A stretch of DNA of 64,000 nucleotides from an uncultured Dehalococcoidia bacterium (GTDB taxonomy: Bacteria > Chloroflexota > Dehalococcoidia > Lucifugimonadales > UBA3495). Where the stretch lies: NCBI GenBank assembly GCA_951813535.1, contig OX638345.1, forward strand, positions 3,092,608 through 3,156,607. The letters are read 5' to 3'. The notes under the pieces are model-generated. The model was not told the DNA's origin, did no database searches, and worked only from the letters and a program-made list of their open reading frames with translations. Below, piece by piece: positions 19,164 through 28,289 of the stretch. Made by a program: the position numbers and the translations under genes. Position 1 is the stretch's first letter; every line of letters starts with the position of its first letter.

Positions 19164-20732
19164 TTGTCCACACCAGAAGAAGCGATCACCGAACCGGGTT
19201 TGGGAAATCTGCTGCGGCTGCAGGAACAGGCCGCGTTGGGAGGCGGGCAGCGTCGCATCGACCAGCAGCACCAGCGGGGCAAGATGACCGCCCGCGAAAG
19301 GCTGAACGCCCTGATGGACGACGGCACGTTCACCGAGATCGACCGTTTCGTCACCCACCGCACCACCGACTTCGGCCTGGCGGACCGCACGTTCCTCGGA
19401 GACGCGGTGGTCACCGGCTACGGCAACGTCGACGGCCGCCAGGTCTTCGCCTACGCCCAGGATTTCACGGTGTTCGGCGGATCGCTGTCCGAGGTGGTGG
19501 GCCAGAAAATCTGCAAGGTCATGGACCTGGCCGCCAAAACCGGCTGCCCCATGATCGGCATCTGCGACTCGGGCGGCGCCCGCATCCAGGAGGGGGCGCT
19601 GAGCCTGGCCGCCTACGGTGACATCTTCCTGCGCAACACCATGTACTCCGGCGTGGTTCCGCAGATTTCGGTCATCATGGGCCCTTCGGCCGGAGGCGCC
19701 GTCTACTCGCCGGCCATCACCGACTTCATCTTCATGGTGCGGGGCACCGGCCAGATGTACATCACCGGCCCGGACGTGGTCCGCGCGGTAACCGGCGAAG
19801 ACGTGACCCACGAACAGCTCGGCGGAGCCGACGCCCACGCGGCCCGCAGCGGCGTGGCGCACTTCGTGTCCGACTCGGAGGAAGAGTGCCTGGAGGAACT
19901 GCGCCGCCTGATTTCCTTCCTGCCGCTGAACAACCTCGACGACCCTCCGGGCTACCGCTCCGCCGATCCCGTTGACCGCGCCGACGAAGTCCTGCGGGGG
20001 GTAGTGCCGGCGGAACCGAACCGGCCCTACGACATTCGCGAGATCATCTACCACATCGTCGACGATGAGGATTTCATGGAAGTCCACGCCGGGTACGCGC
20101 CCAACGTCGTGGTGGGCTTCGCCCGGATGGCCGGTCGCACCGTGGGGCTGGTCGGCAACCAGCCGGCGTACCTTGCCGGCGTGCTGGACATCAACGCCTC
20201 GGCCAAGGCGGCCCGCTTCGTGCGGTTCTGCGACTGCTTCAACGTGCCCCTTGTGACGCTGGTGGACGTGCCGGGCTTCATGCCGGGCACGGAGCAGGAG
20301 TACGGCGGCATCATCCGCCACGGCGCAAAACTGATCTACGCCTACGCCGAGGCGACGGTGCCCAAGGTGGCGCTGATCACCCGCAAGGCCTATGGCGGCG
20401 CGTACATAGTCATGAGCAGCAAGCACCTGCGCTCGGACGTGAACCTCGCCTGGCCCAGCGCCGAGATCGCCGTCATGGGCCCGGACGGCGCGGTGAACAT
20501 CATCTACCGCGAGGAGATCAACAACGCCGACGACCCCGACGCCCGCCGCGCCGAACTCATCGCCGACTACCAGGATCGCTTCACCAACCCCTACGTGGCC
20601 GCCAACCGCGGCTACCTCGACGACGTGATCGATCCGGCGGCCACTCGGGCCACCGTCATTCGCGCTCTCGAAATGTTGCAGAACAAGCGGGACACGTTGC
20701 CGGCAAAGAAACACGGCAACATCCCGCTATAA
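19164..20732 (+). CDS. Acyl-CoA carboxylase carboxyltransferase (propionyl-CoA carboxylase beta type)
   Basis: A 522-residue carboxyltransferase that transfers the carboxyl group from biotin to acetyl- or propionyl-CoA. The N-terminal [19 protein letters not shown] block and the [23 protein letters not shown] segment are typical of PccB/AccD5 proteins. CoA and biotin sites are visible as [11 protein letters not shown]-type [31 protein letters not shown], and near the C-terminus [19 protein letters not shown]. It starts with TTG, 6 nt after GGAGG. The alpha (biotin carboxylase) partner is not in the window. With the mutase genes at 42367 and 44484 it suggests a propionyl-CoA to succinyl-CoA route. 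MmdA-type decarboxylase subunits are close relatives. Confidence 0.92.
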   Translation: MSTPEEAITEPGLGNLLRLQEQAALGGGQRRIDQQHQRGKMTARERLNALMDDGTFTEIDRFVTHRTTDFGLADRTFLGDAVVTGYGNVDGRQVFAYAQDFTVFGGSLSEVVGQKICKVMDLAAKTGCPMIGICDSGGARIQEGALSLAAYGDIFLRNTMYSGVVPQISVIMGPSAGGAVYSPAITDFIFMVRGTGQMYITGPDVVRAVTGEDVTHEQLGGADAHAARSGVAHFVSDSEEECLEELRRLISFLPLNNLDDPPGYRSADPVDRADEVLRGVVPAEPNRPYDIREIIYHIVDDEDFMEVHAGYAPNVVVGFARMAGRTVGLVGNQPAYLAGVLDINASAKAARFVRFCDCFNVPLVTLVDVPGFMPGTEQEYGGIIRHGAKLIYAYAEATVPKVALITRKAYGGAYIVMSSKHLRSDVNLAWPSAEIAVMGPDGAVNIIYREEINNADDPDARRAELIADYQDRFTNPYVAANRGYLDDVIDPAATRATVIRALEMLQNKRDTLPAKKHGNIPL

Positions 20733-21184
20733 TGATGGCGCGGGAACAGAATGATCGGACGGGGTGGATCGGCATACCCAGCGTGCCGCCGGAACGGGCC
20801 GCCCAGGCCTTCATCGCGTTCTACCTGGCGATAACAGCAGCAATAGTCATCGACGTACTGTTGATTACCCACAATCACCGGCCGGGAACGTGGCAGCTGA
20901 CCACGGAGATGGTGTTTGACGACGGTGGCCCAATCGTAGCTTGGGCGCTGGCGGCAACATGGCCGGTTATGGAGACGATGAGAATGGTAATTGCAAGGAT
21001 TATGGAGAAACGGACATACCTACGGGGGCGAGAGAAAGGTATGGAGGAAGGTATCGAGATCGGCGAAAAGCGCAGCAACCGGCTTTGGCGGGAATGGGTT
21101 CAGCGCCGGGACCAAGCCGAAGCGCGGGGTGAACCTTTTACCGAACCGATGCCGGACGACACCGGGGACGGAGACTCTGCTTAG
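20732..21184 (+). CDS. Hypothetical protein with two predicted membrane segments
   Basis: A 150-residue unknown. Two hydrophobic stretches, near residues 25-46 (AFIAFYLAITAAIVIDVLLI) and 65-85, are followed by a strongly charged helical tail (MEKRTYLRGREKGMEEGIEIGEKR) with coiled-coil character and an acidic C-terminus. The ATG overlaps the last base of the carboxylase stop, and a second ATG follows at once; either may be used. It is probably part of the carboxylase transcript. No family recognised. Confidence 0.6.
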   Translation: MMAREQNDRTGWIGIPSVPPERAAQAFIAFYLAITAAIVIDVLLITHNHRPGTWQLTTEMVFDDGGPIVAWALAATWPVMETMRMVIARIMEKRTYLRGREKGMEEGIEIGEKRSNRLWREWVQRRDQAEARGEPFTEPMPDDTGDGDSA

Positions 21185-21205
21185 CTGCCGTCAGGGAGCC
21201 TTGCC

Positions 21206-21442
21206 ATGATACTCGAAAGCCTCGTCGTAAAGTGGTCGGTCCGGAAAGCAGGCCAGGCCGGATACAAAGCAGGGCGCGCCTTTGCCGAAGAGCGCGGCGG
21301 GGTGCCCGCGGCGGTCACAGATTCGCTGGAAACATTACTCGACGATCTGGCTCCCATCGAGCCACACATCGGTCTCGCCTCAGTCGATGGCAATCTCGTG
21401 ATTGTCACGATAAATAAACGAGATGCGTTCAAGGAAAATTAG
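21206..21442 (+). CDS. Small hypothetical protein
   Basis: A 78-residue protein of unknown function. The first half is basic and helical (KWSVRKAGQAGYKAGRAFAEE) and the second half ends in alternating strands (HIGLASVDGNLVIVTINKRD). A GGGAG ribosome site is 8 nt before the ATG, and the gene lies 21 bp after the membrane-protein gene on the same strand, which supports its being real. Nothing identifies its role. Confidence 0.5.
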   Translation: MILESLVVKWSVRKAGQAGYKAGRAFAEERGGVPAAVTDSLETLLDDLAPIEPHIGLASVDGNLVIVTINKRDAFKEN

Positions 21443-21525
21443 CTAAGACGCTGGGTGGCAAACTTCCGCGATGGTTTCTACAAAGCCCTTTCAGAGCCTG
21501 CCCAATCCGGCCGGGAGTAGCAATT

Positions 21526-22542
21526 ATGGAGTTTGGAGTCTTTTATCAAATCCCCTGCAACGAGGGCCAAACTCCCGCCGACCGTTACGCGGACGTGATG
21601 GCGCAAGTGCAGTTGGCCGACAAACTTGGCTACGACATGGCCTGGCTCGCCGAGCTGCATTTCGCCCGGCGCTTTTCGGTGATGCCGGCGCCCCTGCTCA
21701 TGGCGTCGGCCCTGTCGCAGACTACCGAGCGGATCATGCTCGGAACCGCGGTCAACCTGTTGCCCCTGCATCACCCCCTGCGCATCGCCGAAGAGGTGGC
21801 GACCTTGGACGTGCTGTCGGGCGGACGGGCCGTGTTCGGCATCGGGAGGGGGTCGAACCCCAACCATTACCGCGGCTACGGTATCCCCATCGAAGAGCGC
21901 AATGACCGTTTCGTCGAGGGCCTGGACCTCGCGCTTCGCGCCTGGAAGGAAGACGTGCTGGACTACAACGGCCAGTACTACCAGGCTGAAGGCATACGGC
22001 TGGAACCCAAGCCGGTGCAGCAGCCTCACCCGCCGGTGTACATCGCGTCCAACGGCGCCGACACCTTCCCGCTGGTGGGCAGCCTCGGCCACAGCATCCT
22101 GGTCACCCCGCTGATCATCACCGTGCAGGGCGTCAGCGACGGGCTGGCACATTATCGCGACACGTTGGCCGAGCACGGCCACGACCAGTCGGCCGTGAAA
22201 GTGGTGGTCAACGTTCCGGTATATGTGGGCGAAACTTCCGCAGCCGCCAAAACCGGCTTCGCCCCTACGGTGAACAACTACCTCGACACGCTGCGCAGCA
22301 TGCAGAATAATTCGCGCGGTTCCAGTCGCGCCAGCCAGCTCACCTACGAGGGCATTTACGACGAGCTGGGTGCCATCGGCGATCCGCAGCGAGTAACCGA
22401 ACGCCTGAAGCAGTTCCAGGAGTTGTACCAGCCCCAGGAATTCATGTGCTGGTTCAACATCGGCGGCATGTTGAGCAACGAGGAGGTCGGGCGGTCGATG
22501 CGGCTGTTCGCCGACGAGGTGATGCCGCACTTCCAGGATTGA
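21526..22542 (+). CDS. Luciferase-like (LLM class) flavin-dependent oxidoreductase
   Basis: A 338-residue TIM-barrel flavoprotein of the bacterial luciferase-like monooxygenase class. It opens with MEFGVFYQIPCNEGQ, then DKLGYDMAWLAELHFARRF (the D-x-x-W-x-E-H-H region, here with ELHF), RIMLGTAVNLLPLHHPLRIAEEVATLDVLSGGRAVFGIGRG and the C-terminal ELGAIGDPQRVTERL. Such enzymes use FMN or F420 to oxidise alkanes, sulfonates or other organics. LLM paralogues are numerous in SAR202-type Chloroflexota. Its stop overlaps the rarA start. Substrate unknown. Confidence 0.9.
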   Translation: MEFGVFYQIPCNEGQTPADRYADVMAQVQLADKLGYDMAWLAELHFARRFSVMPAPLLMASALSQTTERIMLGTAVNLLPLHHPLRIAEEVATLDVLSGGRAVFGIGRGSNPNHYRGYGIPIEERNDRFVEGLDLALRAWKEDVLDYNGQYYQAEGIRLEPKPVQQPHPPVYIASNGADTFPLVGSLGHSILVTPLIITVQGVSDGLAHYRDTLAEHGHDQSAVKVVVNVPVYVGETSAAAKTGFAPTVNNYLDTLRSMQNNSRGSSRASQLTYEGIYDELGAIGDPQRVTERLKQFQELYQPQEFMCWFNIGGMLSNEEVGRSMRLFADEVMPHFQD

Positions 22543-23891
22543 TGATGACTGGCCGGCAAAACGCCGGCGGGCTTTTCGAGCACGGACGCGAGCAGCAAGT
22601 CCGAGAAATGGCACCGCTGGCAGAACGAATGCGGCCTGCCGCTTTCGAAGAGTTCGTGGGGCAGGAGCACATCCTTGCCGAAGACCGGGTCCTGCGCCGG
22701 GCCATCGAAATCGACCGGGTGCCGTCAATCCTGTTCTGGGGGCCACCCGGGTCCGGCAAGACCACGCTGGCCAGGCTGATCGCCACCGTGACCCGCTCGT
22801 TCTTCGAGCCGGTCAGCGCGGTGTCCGCCGGGGTGGCCGATCTGCGCAAGGCGGTGGCTGCAGCCCAGGAACGCCAAGCCCTCTACCAGCAACCCACGAT
22901 CTTGTTCGTTGACGAGATCCACCGTTTCAACAAAGCGCAGCAGGACGTAATCCTCCCCTACGTCGAAGACGGTACCGTCACCTTCATCGGCGCCACTACT
23001 GAAAATCCCTCCTTCGAGGTCAACGCGCCACTCCTCTCCAGGTGCCGCGTGTTCACGCTGAACGCGCTCGATGACGACGCCGTGACGGTCATCATCAAAC
23101 GAGCGTTACAAGACAACCACCGTGGCTTGGCAACGCTCGCGCCGCAGCTGGAACCGGACGCGATGGGCCACCTGGTCAACATCGCCAACGGCGATGCAAG
23201 GGTGGCGTTGAACGCGCTCGAAATGGCGGTGGTGGCCGCCGACCCCGGCAGCAACGGCGAGCGTCGGGTCACGGTCGACAGCATCGCCGACGCCCTGCAA
23301 CGCCGCACGCCACAATACGACAAGGCCGGCGACAGCCATTACGACACCATCTCCGCCTTCATCAAGTCAGTCCGCGGCTCCTCTCCTGACGGCGCGCTCT
23401 ACTGGCTGGCCCGGATGCTCGAAGCCGGGGAAGACCCCATGTTCATCGCCCGCCGGCTCGTGGTCCTGGCTTCCGAGGACATCGGCCTCGCCAACCCCGG
23501 CGCCCTGCCCGTGGCGGTGGCGGCCCAGCAGGCGGTGCATTTCATCGGTCTGCCCGAGGGGCGCATTCCCCTGGCTGAGGCAACGGTCTACCTGGCCACC
23601 TCGCCCAAGAGCAACGCGGCATACATGGGCCTGGAGCGCGCGCTGGAGGATGTGCGCGGGCGACCCCACGAACCCGTGCCGCTGCACCTGCGCAACGCGG
23701 TGACCGGCCTGATGCGCGGCATGGGATACGGCGGGGGGTACAAGTACAGCCACGACTACGAGGGACACTTCGAGGCGCAGGAATACCTGCCGCCGGAGCT
23801 GTCTGACCGCAAATACTACGAGCCGTCGGATCAGGGTTCCGAAGCCGCCATCGCCGAACGCCTGCGCCGGTGGTGGGGCGACACCCGCTAA
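22542..23891 (+). CDS. rarA: Replication-associated recombination protein A (AAA+ ATPase)
   Basis: A 449-residue AAA+ ATPase of the RarA/MgsA/WRNIP1 family, which acts at stalled replication forks. N-terminal features GGLFEHGREQQ and PLAERMRPAAFEEFVGQEH are characteristic. Walker A is GPPGSGKTT, Walker B FVDEIH with the following RFNKAQQD, sensor 1 IGATTENPSFEVN, then the Arg finger SRCRVF. The C-terminal tetramerisation domain has the DSHYDTISAFIKSVRGSSPDGALYWLARMLE block and ends with KYSHDYEGHF. The ATG at 22542 overlaps the previous stop (TGATGATG) and keeps the conserved N-terminus. Confidence 0.96.
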   Translation: MMTGRQNAGGLFEHGREQQVREMAPLAERMRPAAFEEFVGQEHILAEDRVLRRAIEIDRVPSILFWGPPGSGKTTLARLIATVTRSFFEPVSAVSAGVADLRKAVAAAQERQALYQQPTILFVDEIHRFNKAQQDVILPYVEDGTVTFIGATTENPSFEVNAPLLSRCRVFTLNALDDDAVTVIIKRALQDNHRGLATLAPQLEPDAMGHLVNIANGDARVALNALEMAVVAADPGSNGERRVTVDSIADALQRRTPQYDKAGDSHYDTISAFIKSVRGSSPDGALYWLARMLEAGEDPMFIARRLVVLASEDIGLANPGALPVAVAAQQAVHFIGLPEGRIPLAEATVYLATSPKSNAAYMGLERALEDVRGRPHEPVPLHLRNAVTGLMRGMGYGGGYKYSHDYEGHFEAQEYLPPELSDRKYYEPSDQGSEAAIAERLRRWWGDTR

Positions 23892-23901
23892 CGCGATCCG
23901 G

Positions 23902-24504
23902 CTACAGCTTCAGGTGGGCCAGTCCGGCCGCCAGGGCTCCATGCCACTGTTCCGACACAGAAACCTCGTACCACGGTACTGGCGGATCCGGCTCCGCCGG
24001 CATGGGCTGGAGTTCGATCTGCCAGACGCCGTCATCGAGCCATTGGCCGTGCTTGTATCCCACTTGTTCGTAGGTGCCGATCCGACGCATACCCATCGAC
24101 TCATGCAGGGCGATGCTGGCGGCATTGGGAATTGTGATGGTGGCTACCGCGACGCAATATCCTTGCAACGCGAGGCAGCGAAACAGCGCTGTGTAAAGAG
24201 ATCGCCCAATCCCGCAGCGGTGGTATCCGGGATGAACGTAGATGGTCAGTTCGCACGCCCACTGATAGCCGGCGCGCGTCTTGAATGGGCTGGCGTAGGC
24301 GTAACCCGCGATTTCGCCGTCGTCGTCGCATACCAGCCACGGCATCCGCTCCGTAACCGATCGTACGCGACGGCGGAATTCGCACAGCGATGGCGGTTCG
24401 TATTCAAACGAGATGATCGTTTCACGAACCACGGGCGCGTAGATTGCGAGCATTTGCTCGGCGTCGGCTTCGGAAGCCATGCGGATTTGGAGGTTCTGTT
24501 CCAT
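23902..24504 (-). CDS. GNAT N-acetyltransferase, phosphinothricin acetyltransferase-like
   Basis: A 200-residue GCN5-related acetyltransferase. The start IRMASEADAEQMLAIYAPVV, the ISFEYEPPSLCEFRRR region and the acetyl-CoA loop YVHPGYHRCGIGRSLYTALF (R/Q-x-x-G-x-G/A pattern) place it with phosphinothricin/methionine-sulfoximine acetyltransferases; IPNAASIALHESMGMRRIGTY follows as expected. Family members detoxify amino-acid analogues or acetylate methionine sulfone. It converges on rarA with a 10-bp gap. The next upstream gene on this strand (24516) ends 11 bp before it, so the two may form an operon. Confidence 0.9.
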   Translation of the reverse strand: MEQNLQIRMASEADAEQMLAIYAPVVRETIISFEYEPPSLCEFRRRVRSVTERMPWLVCDDDGEIAGYAYASPFKTRAGYQWACELTIYVHPGYHRCGIGRSLYTALFRCLALQGYCVAVATITIPNAASIALHESMGMRRIGTYEQVGYKHGQWLDDGVWQIELQPMPAEPDPPVPWYEVSVSEQWHGALAAGLAHLKL

Positions 24505-24515
24505 TTGCGGGGTAG

Positions 24516-25322
24516 TTACTCATCTTGGGAATGCGCGTCGAGCCGCGTCTTGGCTCCAGCGGCCAATTGATCCTCGCAGACCTCAATGATGTTTTGCGCA
24601 ATCTTCCGTTTTTCCCATGCCACCAATTTCCTGTCCCGACATATCCGCATGGCTCGGTTGATGAGCGTCCACAGCGCAAACGGAGCCGTGCCTACGCCAA
24701 TGGGTCGGGTAAGGTGCAGCGCAGAGGGATGTACGTACAATGATGGAATTTGAAATGACATCCGATACAAACGGTCCTTGTCGGGGTGGTTCTCAAAAAC
24801 CTTCTTTCGCATTTTTTCAAATTTAGGCAATGCACCTGTCACATTTTCAGGCGCGCGACCAATCTGCTGCCTTATCTTGCGCTCTCTTTCCTTTGCACGT
24901 TGAGTCCACCAGATGCTGCCTGGGACGACCTCTGTATCGTAAGCCAGCGTTTGACTCAATTGGCGTACCTCTTCGTCTAAAGACTGACGAACCCACCGAC
25001 CTAGCGCGTCGGCGCAATCCTCTACGCAATACTCAAACGTGACCATATCTTGGAACATCGCGCGTTCGATTTTGGGGTATGTGGTCGAACGCCCTGCTTT
25101 CACTGCTTCATACACAGTTTCAAAATCGGCAACGATGCCGGCGGCATGAAGTGGGACGACGAGCCGCAAAAGGTGTTCCTTGGTCCAACAATCCTTGGTC
25201 CAAACTTCCTCGTCCCACTTTCCGCTACTGCGACACTCAGCGAGGACCGAAAACAAATCTGGGCGGATGCACTCAAGGGTCGTACTGTCGGGAGCCAGTA
25301 TCTTTTCGTATTCGTCGCCCAT
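24516..25322 (-). CDS. Hypothetical protein, possibly DUF5677-like
   Basis: A 268-residue soluble protein of unknown function. It is rich in Cys, Trp and charged residues, mostly helical, and contains HLLRLVVPLHAAGIVADFETVYEA, a basic central helix (RAKERERKIRQQIG) and the segment YRMSFQIPSLYVHPSALH, which recalls the conserved S-x-x-x-H-P region of DUF5677 proteins; that link is tentative. I start at the ATG at 25322, 6 nt after GAGGAGG; an ATG 6 bp earlier abuts the ribosome site. Base composition is visibly less GC-rich than that of its neighbours, which may mean recent acquisition. Confidence 0.6.
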   Translation of the reverse strand: MGDEYEKILAPDSTTLECIRPDLFSVLAECRSSGKWDEEVWTKDCWTKEHLLRLVVPLHAAGIVADFETVYEAVKAGRSTTYPKIERAMFQDMVTFEYCVEDCADALGRWVRQSLDEEVRQLSQTLAYDTEVVPGSIWWTQRAKERERKIRQQIGRAPENVTGALPKFEKMRKKVFENHPDKDRLYRMSFQIPSLYVHPSALHLTRPIGVGTAPFALWTLINRAMRICRDRKLVAWEKRKIAQNIIEVCEDQLAAGAKTRLDAHSQDE

Positions 25323-25480
25323 TGTCATCCTCCTCACCTGATTACCCCGCAAATGGAACAGAACCGATTTGAGCGGACATGGCACTCCGGAGGAATATGA
25401 TCCTCGTTTTTGGGATGATTATGAGCGGTCTCGCCCCGGGGCGTGGAGCGCAGGGCCGGAATGACTGAACCAAACTGCGG

Positions 25481-26410
25481 TCAAGGCGATGTATATACGT
25501 ACAGCAATTGGGACACCGATTGGTTGGGCCGCAGCTTCCGATCTATCACGGCCCGTACCTGCCAGCCCACGAAGGTATGGTGGGCGAGGACCGAAGGCAT
25601 GAGTGGGTCGGGCACCGTCAGCCGGAACGCCCAGTCGGTCTCCTCGTCGGCCGCGATGATCGCCGGCCGCTGCAAGACCTCGGACCCCTCGATCACCCGG
25701 GCCTGCTTGCTGCCCGATCGCTCCCAACGCATGAGCTCAACACGCAGCTCGCGCGCCTTGAAAGCCGCGCGTGATTTGATGGAGAGGCTGCCGGTTACGA
25801 TCCCACCGTTGGCCACCTTCGCCGAGTCCAGGGACAGGTCCAGCGTCACGTTGCGATACCTGCGGGTGGCATCCAGTTCTTCGGGCAACGGCCCTCCGCC
25901 CAGCGGCGGTACGTCGGAACTGCTGAACACAACCAGTTCCTGCCCGCAGTGGGCTGCCCGTCCTCGAGTGATATTTGCCAGCCATCCGTCACCCGCCGGC
26001 AGCCAGTCCGCTCGCGTCAGAATCGACGCCGACACTTCCCACGAGATGCGGGCGTACTTGCCTTTGACGGTGGGCGGCGCCGCATCCGGCAGCCTCAGCC
26101 GAACCGTATACCGCTGCGTTACCCCGCCTTCCATGGCCACGTCTTCCGCGAACACCTCGTCAATATGCGCGGGACCACCGGTGTTTCGGGCGCCGCGCCG
26201 ACCCGGCAGCATCATTTGCGGTACGGCGTCCCGCGCCGAGTCCACCCGCAACAGTTCGATCCGGGACAATCGGAGCACGCCCAGCGCTGCCTGGAAAGAA
26301 ACGTGGGGAGTCACCCGAATCTCGACATCCAGCGTGTCCCCGGCGTACAGCGGGCGTGAGTCGATGGCTACGCTGATATCGGCGGTGGGAGTTGCGGATT
26401 GCCGGAGCAT
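25481..26410 (-). CDS. Arrestin-like fold protein
   Basis: A 309-residue all-beta protein that reads as two immunoglobulin-like halves in the arrestin/Spo0M/Vps26 arrangement. The first half has LYAGDTLDVEIRVTP, and a first-half end TVKGKYARISWEVSASI. The second half has ANGGIVTGSLSIKSRAAFKARELRVELMRWE and ends AHHTFVGWQVRAVIDRKLRPN. The repeated W-x-V-x-A strand near the end of each half is a mark of arrestin domains. Bacterial examples such as Spo0M regulate membrane-associated processes, but the role here is unknown. No transmembrane segment. The family call rests on pattern, not on alignment. Confidence 0.6.
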   Translation of the reverse strand: MLRQSATPTADISVAIDSRPLYAGDTLDVEIRVTPHVSFQAALGVLRLSRIELLRVDSARDAVPQMMLPGRRGARNTGGPAHIDEVFAEDVAMEGGVTQRYTVRLRLPDAAPPTVKGKYARISWEVSASILTRADWLPAGDGWLANITRGRAAHCGQELVVFSSSDVPPLGGGPLPEELDATRRYRNVTLDLSLDSAKVANGGIVTGSLSIKSRAAFKARELRVELMRWERSGSKQARVIEGSEVLQRPAIIAADEETDWAFRLTVPDPLMPSVLAHHTFVGWQVRAVIDRKLRPNQSVSQLLYVYTSP

Positions 26411-26466
26411 GAGGCAAAAACCGGCTCAATCGTGGTCAAACGACGCGAGACGGCCTCCCGCCGGGT

Positions 26467-27057
26467 TCAGGAGGAGCGGATCGCCGCGATGGCCTCGTCT
26501 GCGGTGACGATGTCCGCCTGCCGGTTGAGGATGCGGCCGATGAGAAAGTCGTGCACGTCCGGTTCGCTGTCGGCGCAGCAGTCCTCCACGATATAGAGGC
26601 GATAATCGCGGTCGGATGCAAAGCGGGTGGTGGACAGCACCACCCCGCTGGTCGCGTATCCCAGCAGGATGATGGTGTCGATATTGTTTCCGGTCAACGC
26701 CACGTCCAAGCCGGTGCCGAAGAGCGCGTTCACCCGATGCTTGCCCACCACCACCTCGCCGTCTCGGGGGCGCACGTCGGGGTGGATCAGCGACACCGGA
26801 TCAAACACCGCCGGCTGACCCGAGGCTTTCCGCGCGCTGAACGTCTTGTTGCGCTCGCTGATTTCGGGATACCCGGGCCGGAACACCGTGGCGCAGTAGC
26901 AGACCATCAGGCCCGCCTCACGGGCGGCGGCCTGCAGGGTCGCCGTTCGAGCCACTACCCCGCGCTCCACGGCGTGGGGCAGGTTGCCCATGGCCTCCGC
27001 GTAGAAATCAGCAATGAGCAGCGCCGTCGTTGCGCGGTCGATGACGAAATCAGCCAT
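26467..27057 (-). CDS. Isochorismatase-family hydrolase lacking the catalytic cysteine
   Basis: A 196-residue alpha/beta protein of the isochorismatase/nicotinamidase family. The first strand TTALLIADFYAEA carries the catalytic Asp (D17), and the Lys appears in EVVVGKHRVNALFG (K106). The nucleophile position, normally Cys in G-x5-C-V, reads GYATSGVVLSTTR, so residue 139 is Val. Isochorismatases proper also lack the Cys (Gly there), so the protein could be an isochorismatase-type lyase or a non-hydrolytic relative rather than an amidase. It lies 9 bp after the threonine aldolase stop on the same strand and is probably co-transcribed. Confidence 0.82.
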   Translation of the reverse strand: MADFVIDRATTALLIADFYAEAMGNLPHAVERGVVARTATLQAAAREAGLMVCYCATVFRPGYPEISERNKTFSARKASGQPAVFDPVSLIHPDVRPRDGEVVVGKHRVNALFGTGLDVALTGNNIDTIILLGYATSGVVLSTTRFASDRDYRLYIVEDCCADSEPDVHDFLIGRILNRQADIVTADEAIAAIRSS

Positions 27058-27066
27058 ACCGAACCT

Positions 27067-28125
27067 CTAGTTGGTGGCGGCCAGGCGGCGCACGGTCCCG
27101 TTGACCCGCGACAGCGCCTCGTCTACGTCGGTCGATGAAATGTGCCGGTGGGTGACCATGCGCAGCGACTGCTCGCGGCTGTGGCTGACCAGCACCCCGT
27201 CCTCCCGCAGGGCCGCAATGACCTCACGGGCGTCGCCGACCTTGTCGCGATCCACCTCGAAGATGACGATGTTGGTGTGGATGCTGTCGGGGTCAACGGT
27301 GAGCCCATCAATGTCCGCGAGACCTGCGGCCAACCGTCGGGCGTTGGCGTGGTCGTCGGCGAGACGTTCTACCATCGTATCCAGGGCAACGAGGCCAGCC
27401 GCAGCCAGCACGCCGGCCTGCCGCATGCCGCCGCCCACCATCTTGCGCCACTTGCGGGCCTTGGTGATGAACTCCTGGGAGCCGCACAGCACGGAACCCA
27501 CCGGGCAGGACAAAGCCTTCGAGAGGCAGAAACTGACGTCGTCCACGTCCTTGGTCAACTCGGCCACGGGCACTTCCAGGGCCACCGCGGCGTTGAAAAT
27601 GCGTGCGCCGTCCAGATGCACCGCCGCGCCGGCCGCGTGGGCGACCTCAACGACTTCCCGGGTGTCCTGCGGGGTCATCACACCGCCGCTGCAACGGTTG
27701 TGCGTGTTTTCCAGGCATACCAGTGTGGAGGCGGGAACGTGAATGTTGGAGGCGTCGCGGATGGCGCCCGCCACGGATTCCGCTGCGATCCGACCGTTGG
27801 CCTCGTTCGGTACGAGACGGACCTGAGCGCCGGCAAGCGCGCTGGGACCGGCTGATTCGTTCCAGAACATGTGGGCTTCCTGGCCCATGATCATTTCATC
27901 GCCGCGGCTGCACCACGTCAGGGCGGCGACCAGGTTGCTCATGGTGCCGCTGGCGGTCAGCAGGCCTGCTTCCTGGCCCAGCAACTCGGCGGCGCGTTCC
28001 TGCAACGCGTTGATCGAGGGATCTTCCCCGAACACGTCGTCGCCGACCTCAGCATCGGCCATCGCCCGGCGCATCTCGTCGGTGGGGTGGGTAATGGTGT
28101 CGCTGCGCAGGTCGATGACAGCCAT
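27067..28125 (-). CDS. Low-specificity L-threonine aldolase
   Basis: A 352-residue PLP enzyme (fold type I, beta-eliminating lyase family) that splits L-threonine or allo-threonine to glycine and acetaldehyde. It opens with IDLRSDTITHPTDEMRRAM, then GDDVFGEDPSINALQERAAELLG, and GLLTASGTMSNLVAAL. The HLDGARIFNAAVAL block binds PLP (Asp-Gly-Ala-Arg), and the Schiff-base Lys lies in SFCLSKALSCPVGS. The ATG at 28125 follows GGAGG; the extended reading upstream has no family similarity and would pass the promoter. Transcribed from the extended -10 at 28185-28193. Confidence 0.94.
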   Translation of the reverse strand: MAVIDLRSDTITHPTDEMRRAMADAEVGDDVFGEDPSINALQERAAELLGQEAGLLTASGTMSNLVAALTWCSRGDEMIMGQEAHMFWNESAGPSALAGAQVRLVPNEANGRIAAESVAGAIRDASNIHVPASTLVCLENTHNRCSGGVMTPQDTREVVEVAHAAGAAVHLDGARIFNAAVALEVPVAELTKDVDDVSFCLSKALSCPVGSVLCGSQEFITKARKWRKMVGGGMRQAGVLAAAGLVALDTMVERLADDHANARRLAAGLADIDGLTVDPDSIHTNIVIFEVDRDKVGDAREVIAALREDGVLVSHSREQSLRMVTHRHISSTDVDEALSRVNGTVRRLAATN

Positions 28126-28184
28126 GAAGCCTCCAAATTCGGTGGGTAATCTCGGTTTGGTCGAGAGGGTGTTGGGTCGGCGCC

Positions 28185-28193
28185 ATTCTAGCA
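28185..28193 (-). promoter_or_regulatory. Extended -10 promoter for threonine aldolase
   Basis: TGCTAGAAT on the minus strand, 60 bp upstream of the start at 28125. The identical nonamer precedes the Uma2 gene at 37933-37941. Confidence 0.55.
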
Positions 28194-28235
28194 CAATGGG
28201 TAATGAAACCCGCCGGGTCATCCGTGCCTGTAACC

Positions 28236-28244
28236 TGCTATCAT
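28236..28244 (+). promoter_or_regulatory. Extended -10 promoter for the alpha/beta hydrolase
   Basis: TGCTATCAT, extended -10 form, 46 bp upstream of the ATG at 28290. It is back to back with the threonine aldolase promoter, about 43 bp apart. Confidence 0.5.
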
Positions 28245-28289
28245 GTCTCAACTGTCAGGTTCAGCACAAATTCGGCCGGAGGCGGCAAC

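Noticed and set aside
19149-20714. A 520-codon minus-strand open frame opposite the carboxyltransferase gene
   Set aside because: Antisense shadow; the plus strand has complete PccB motifs.
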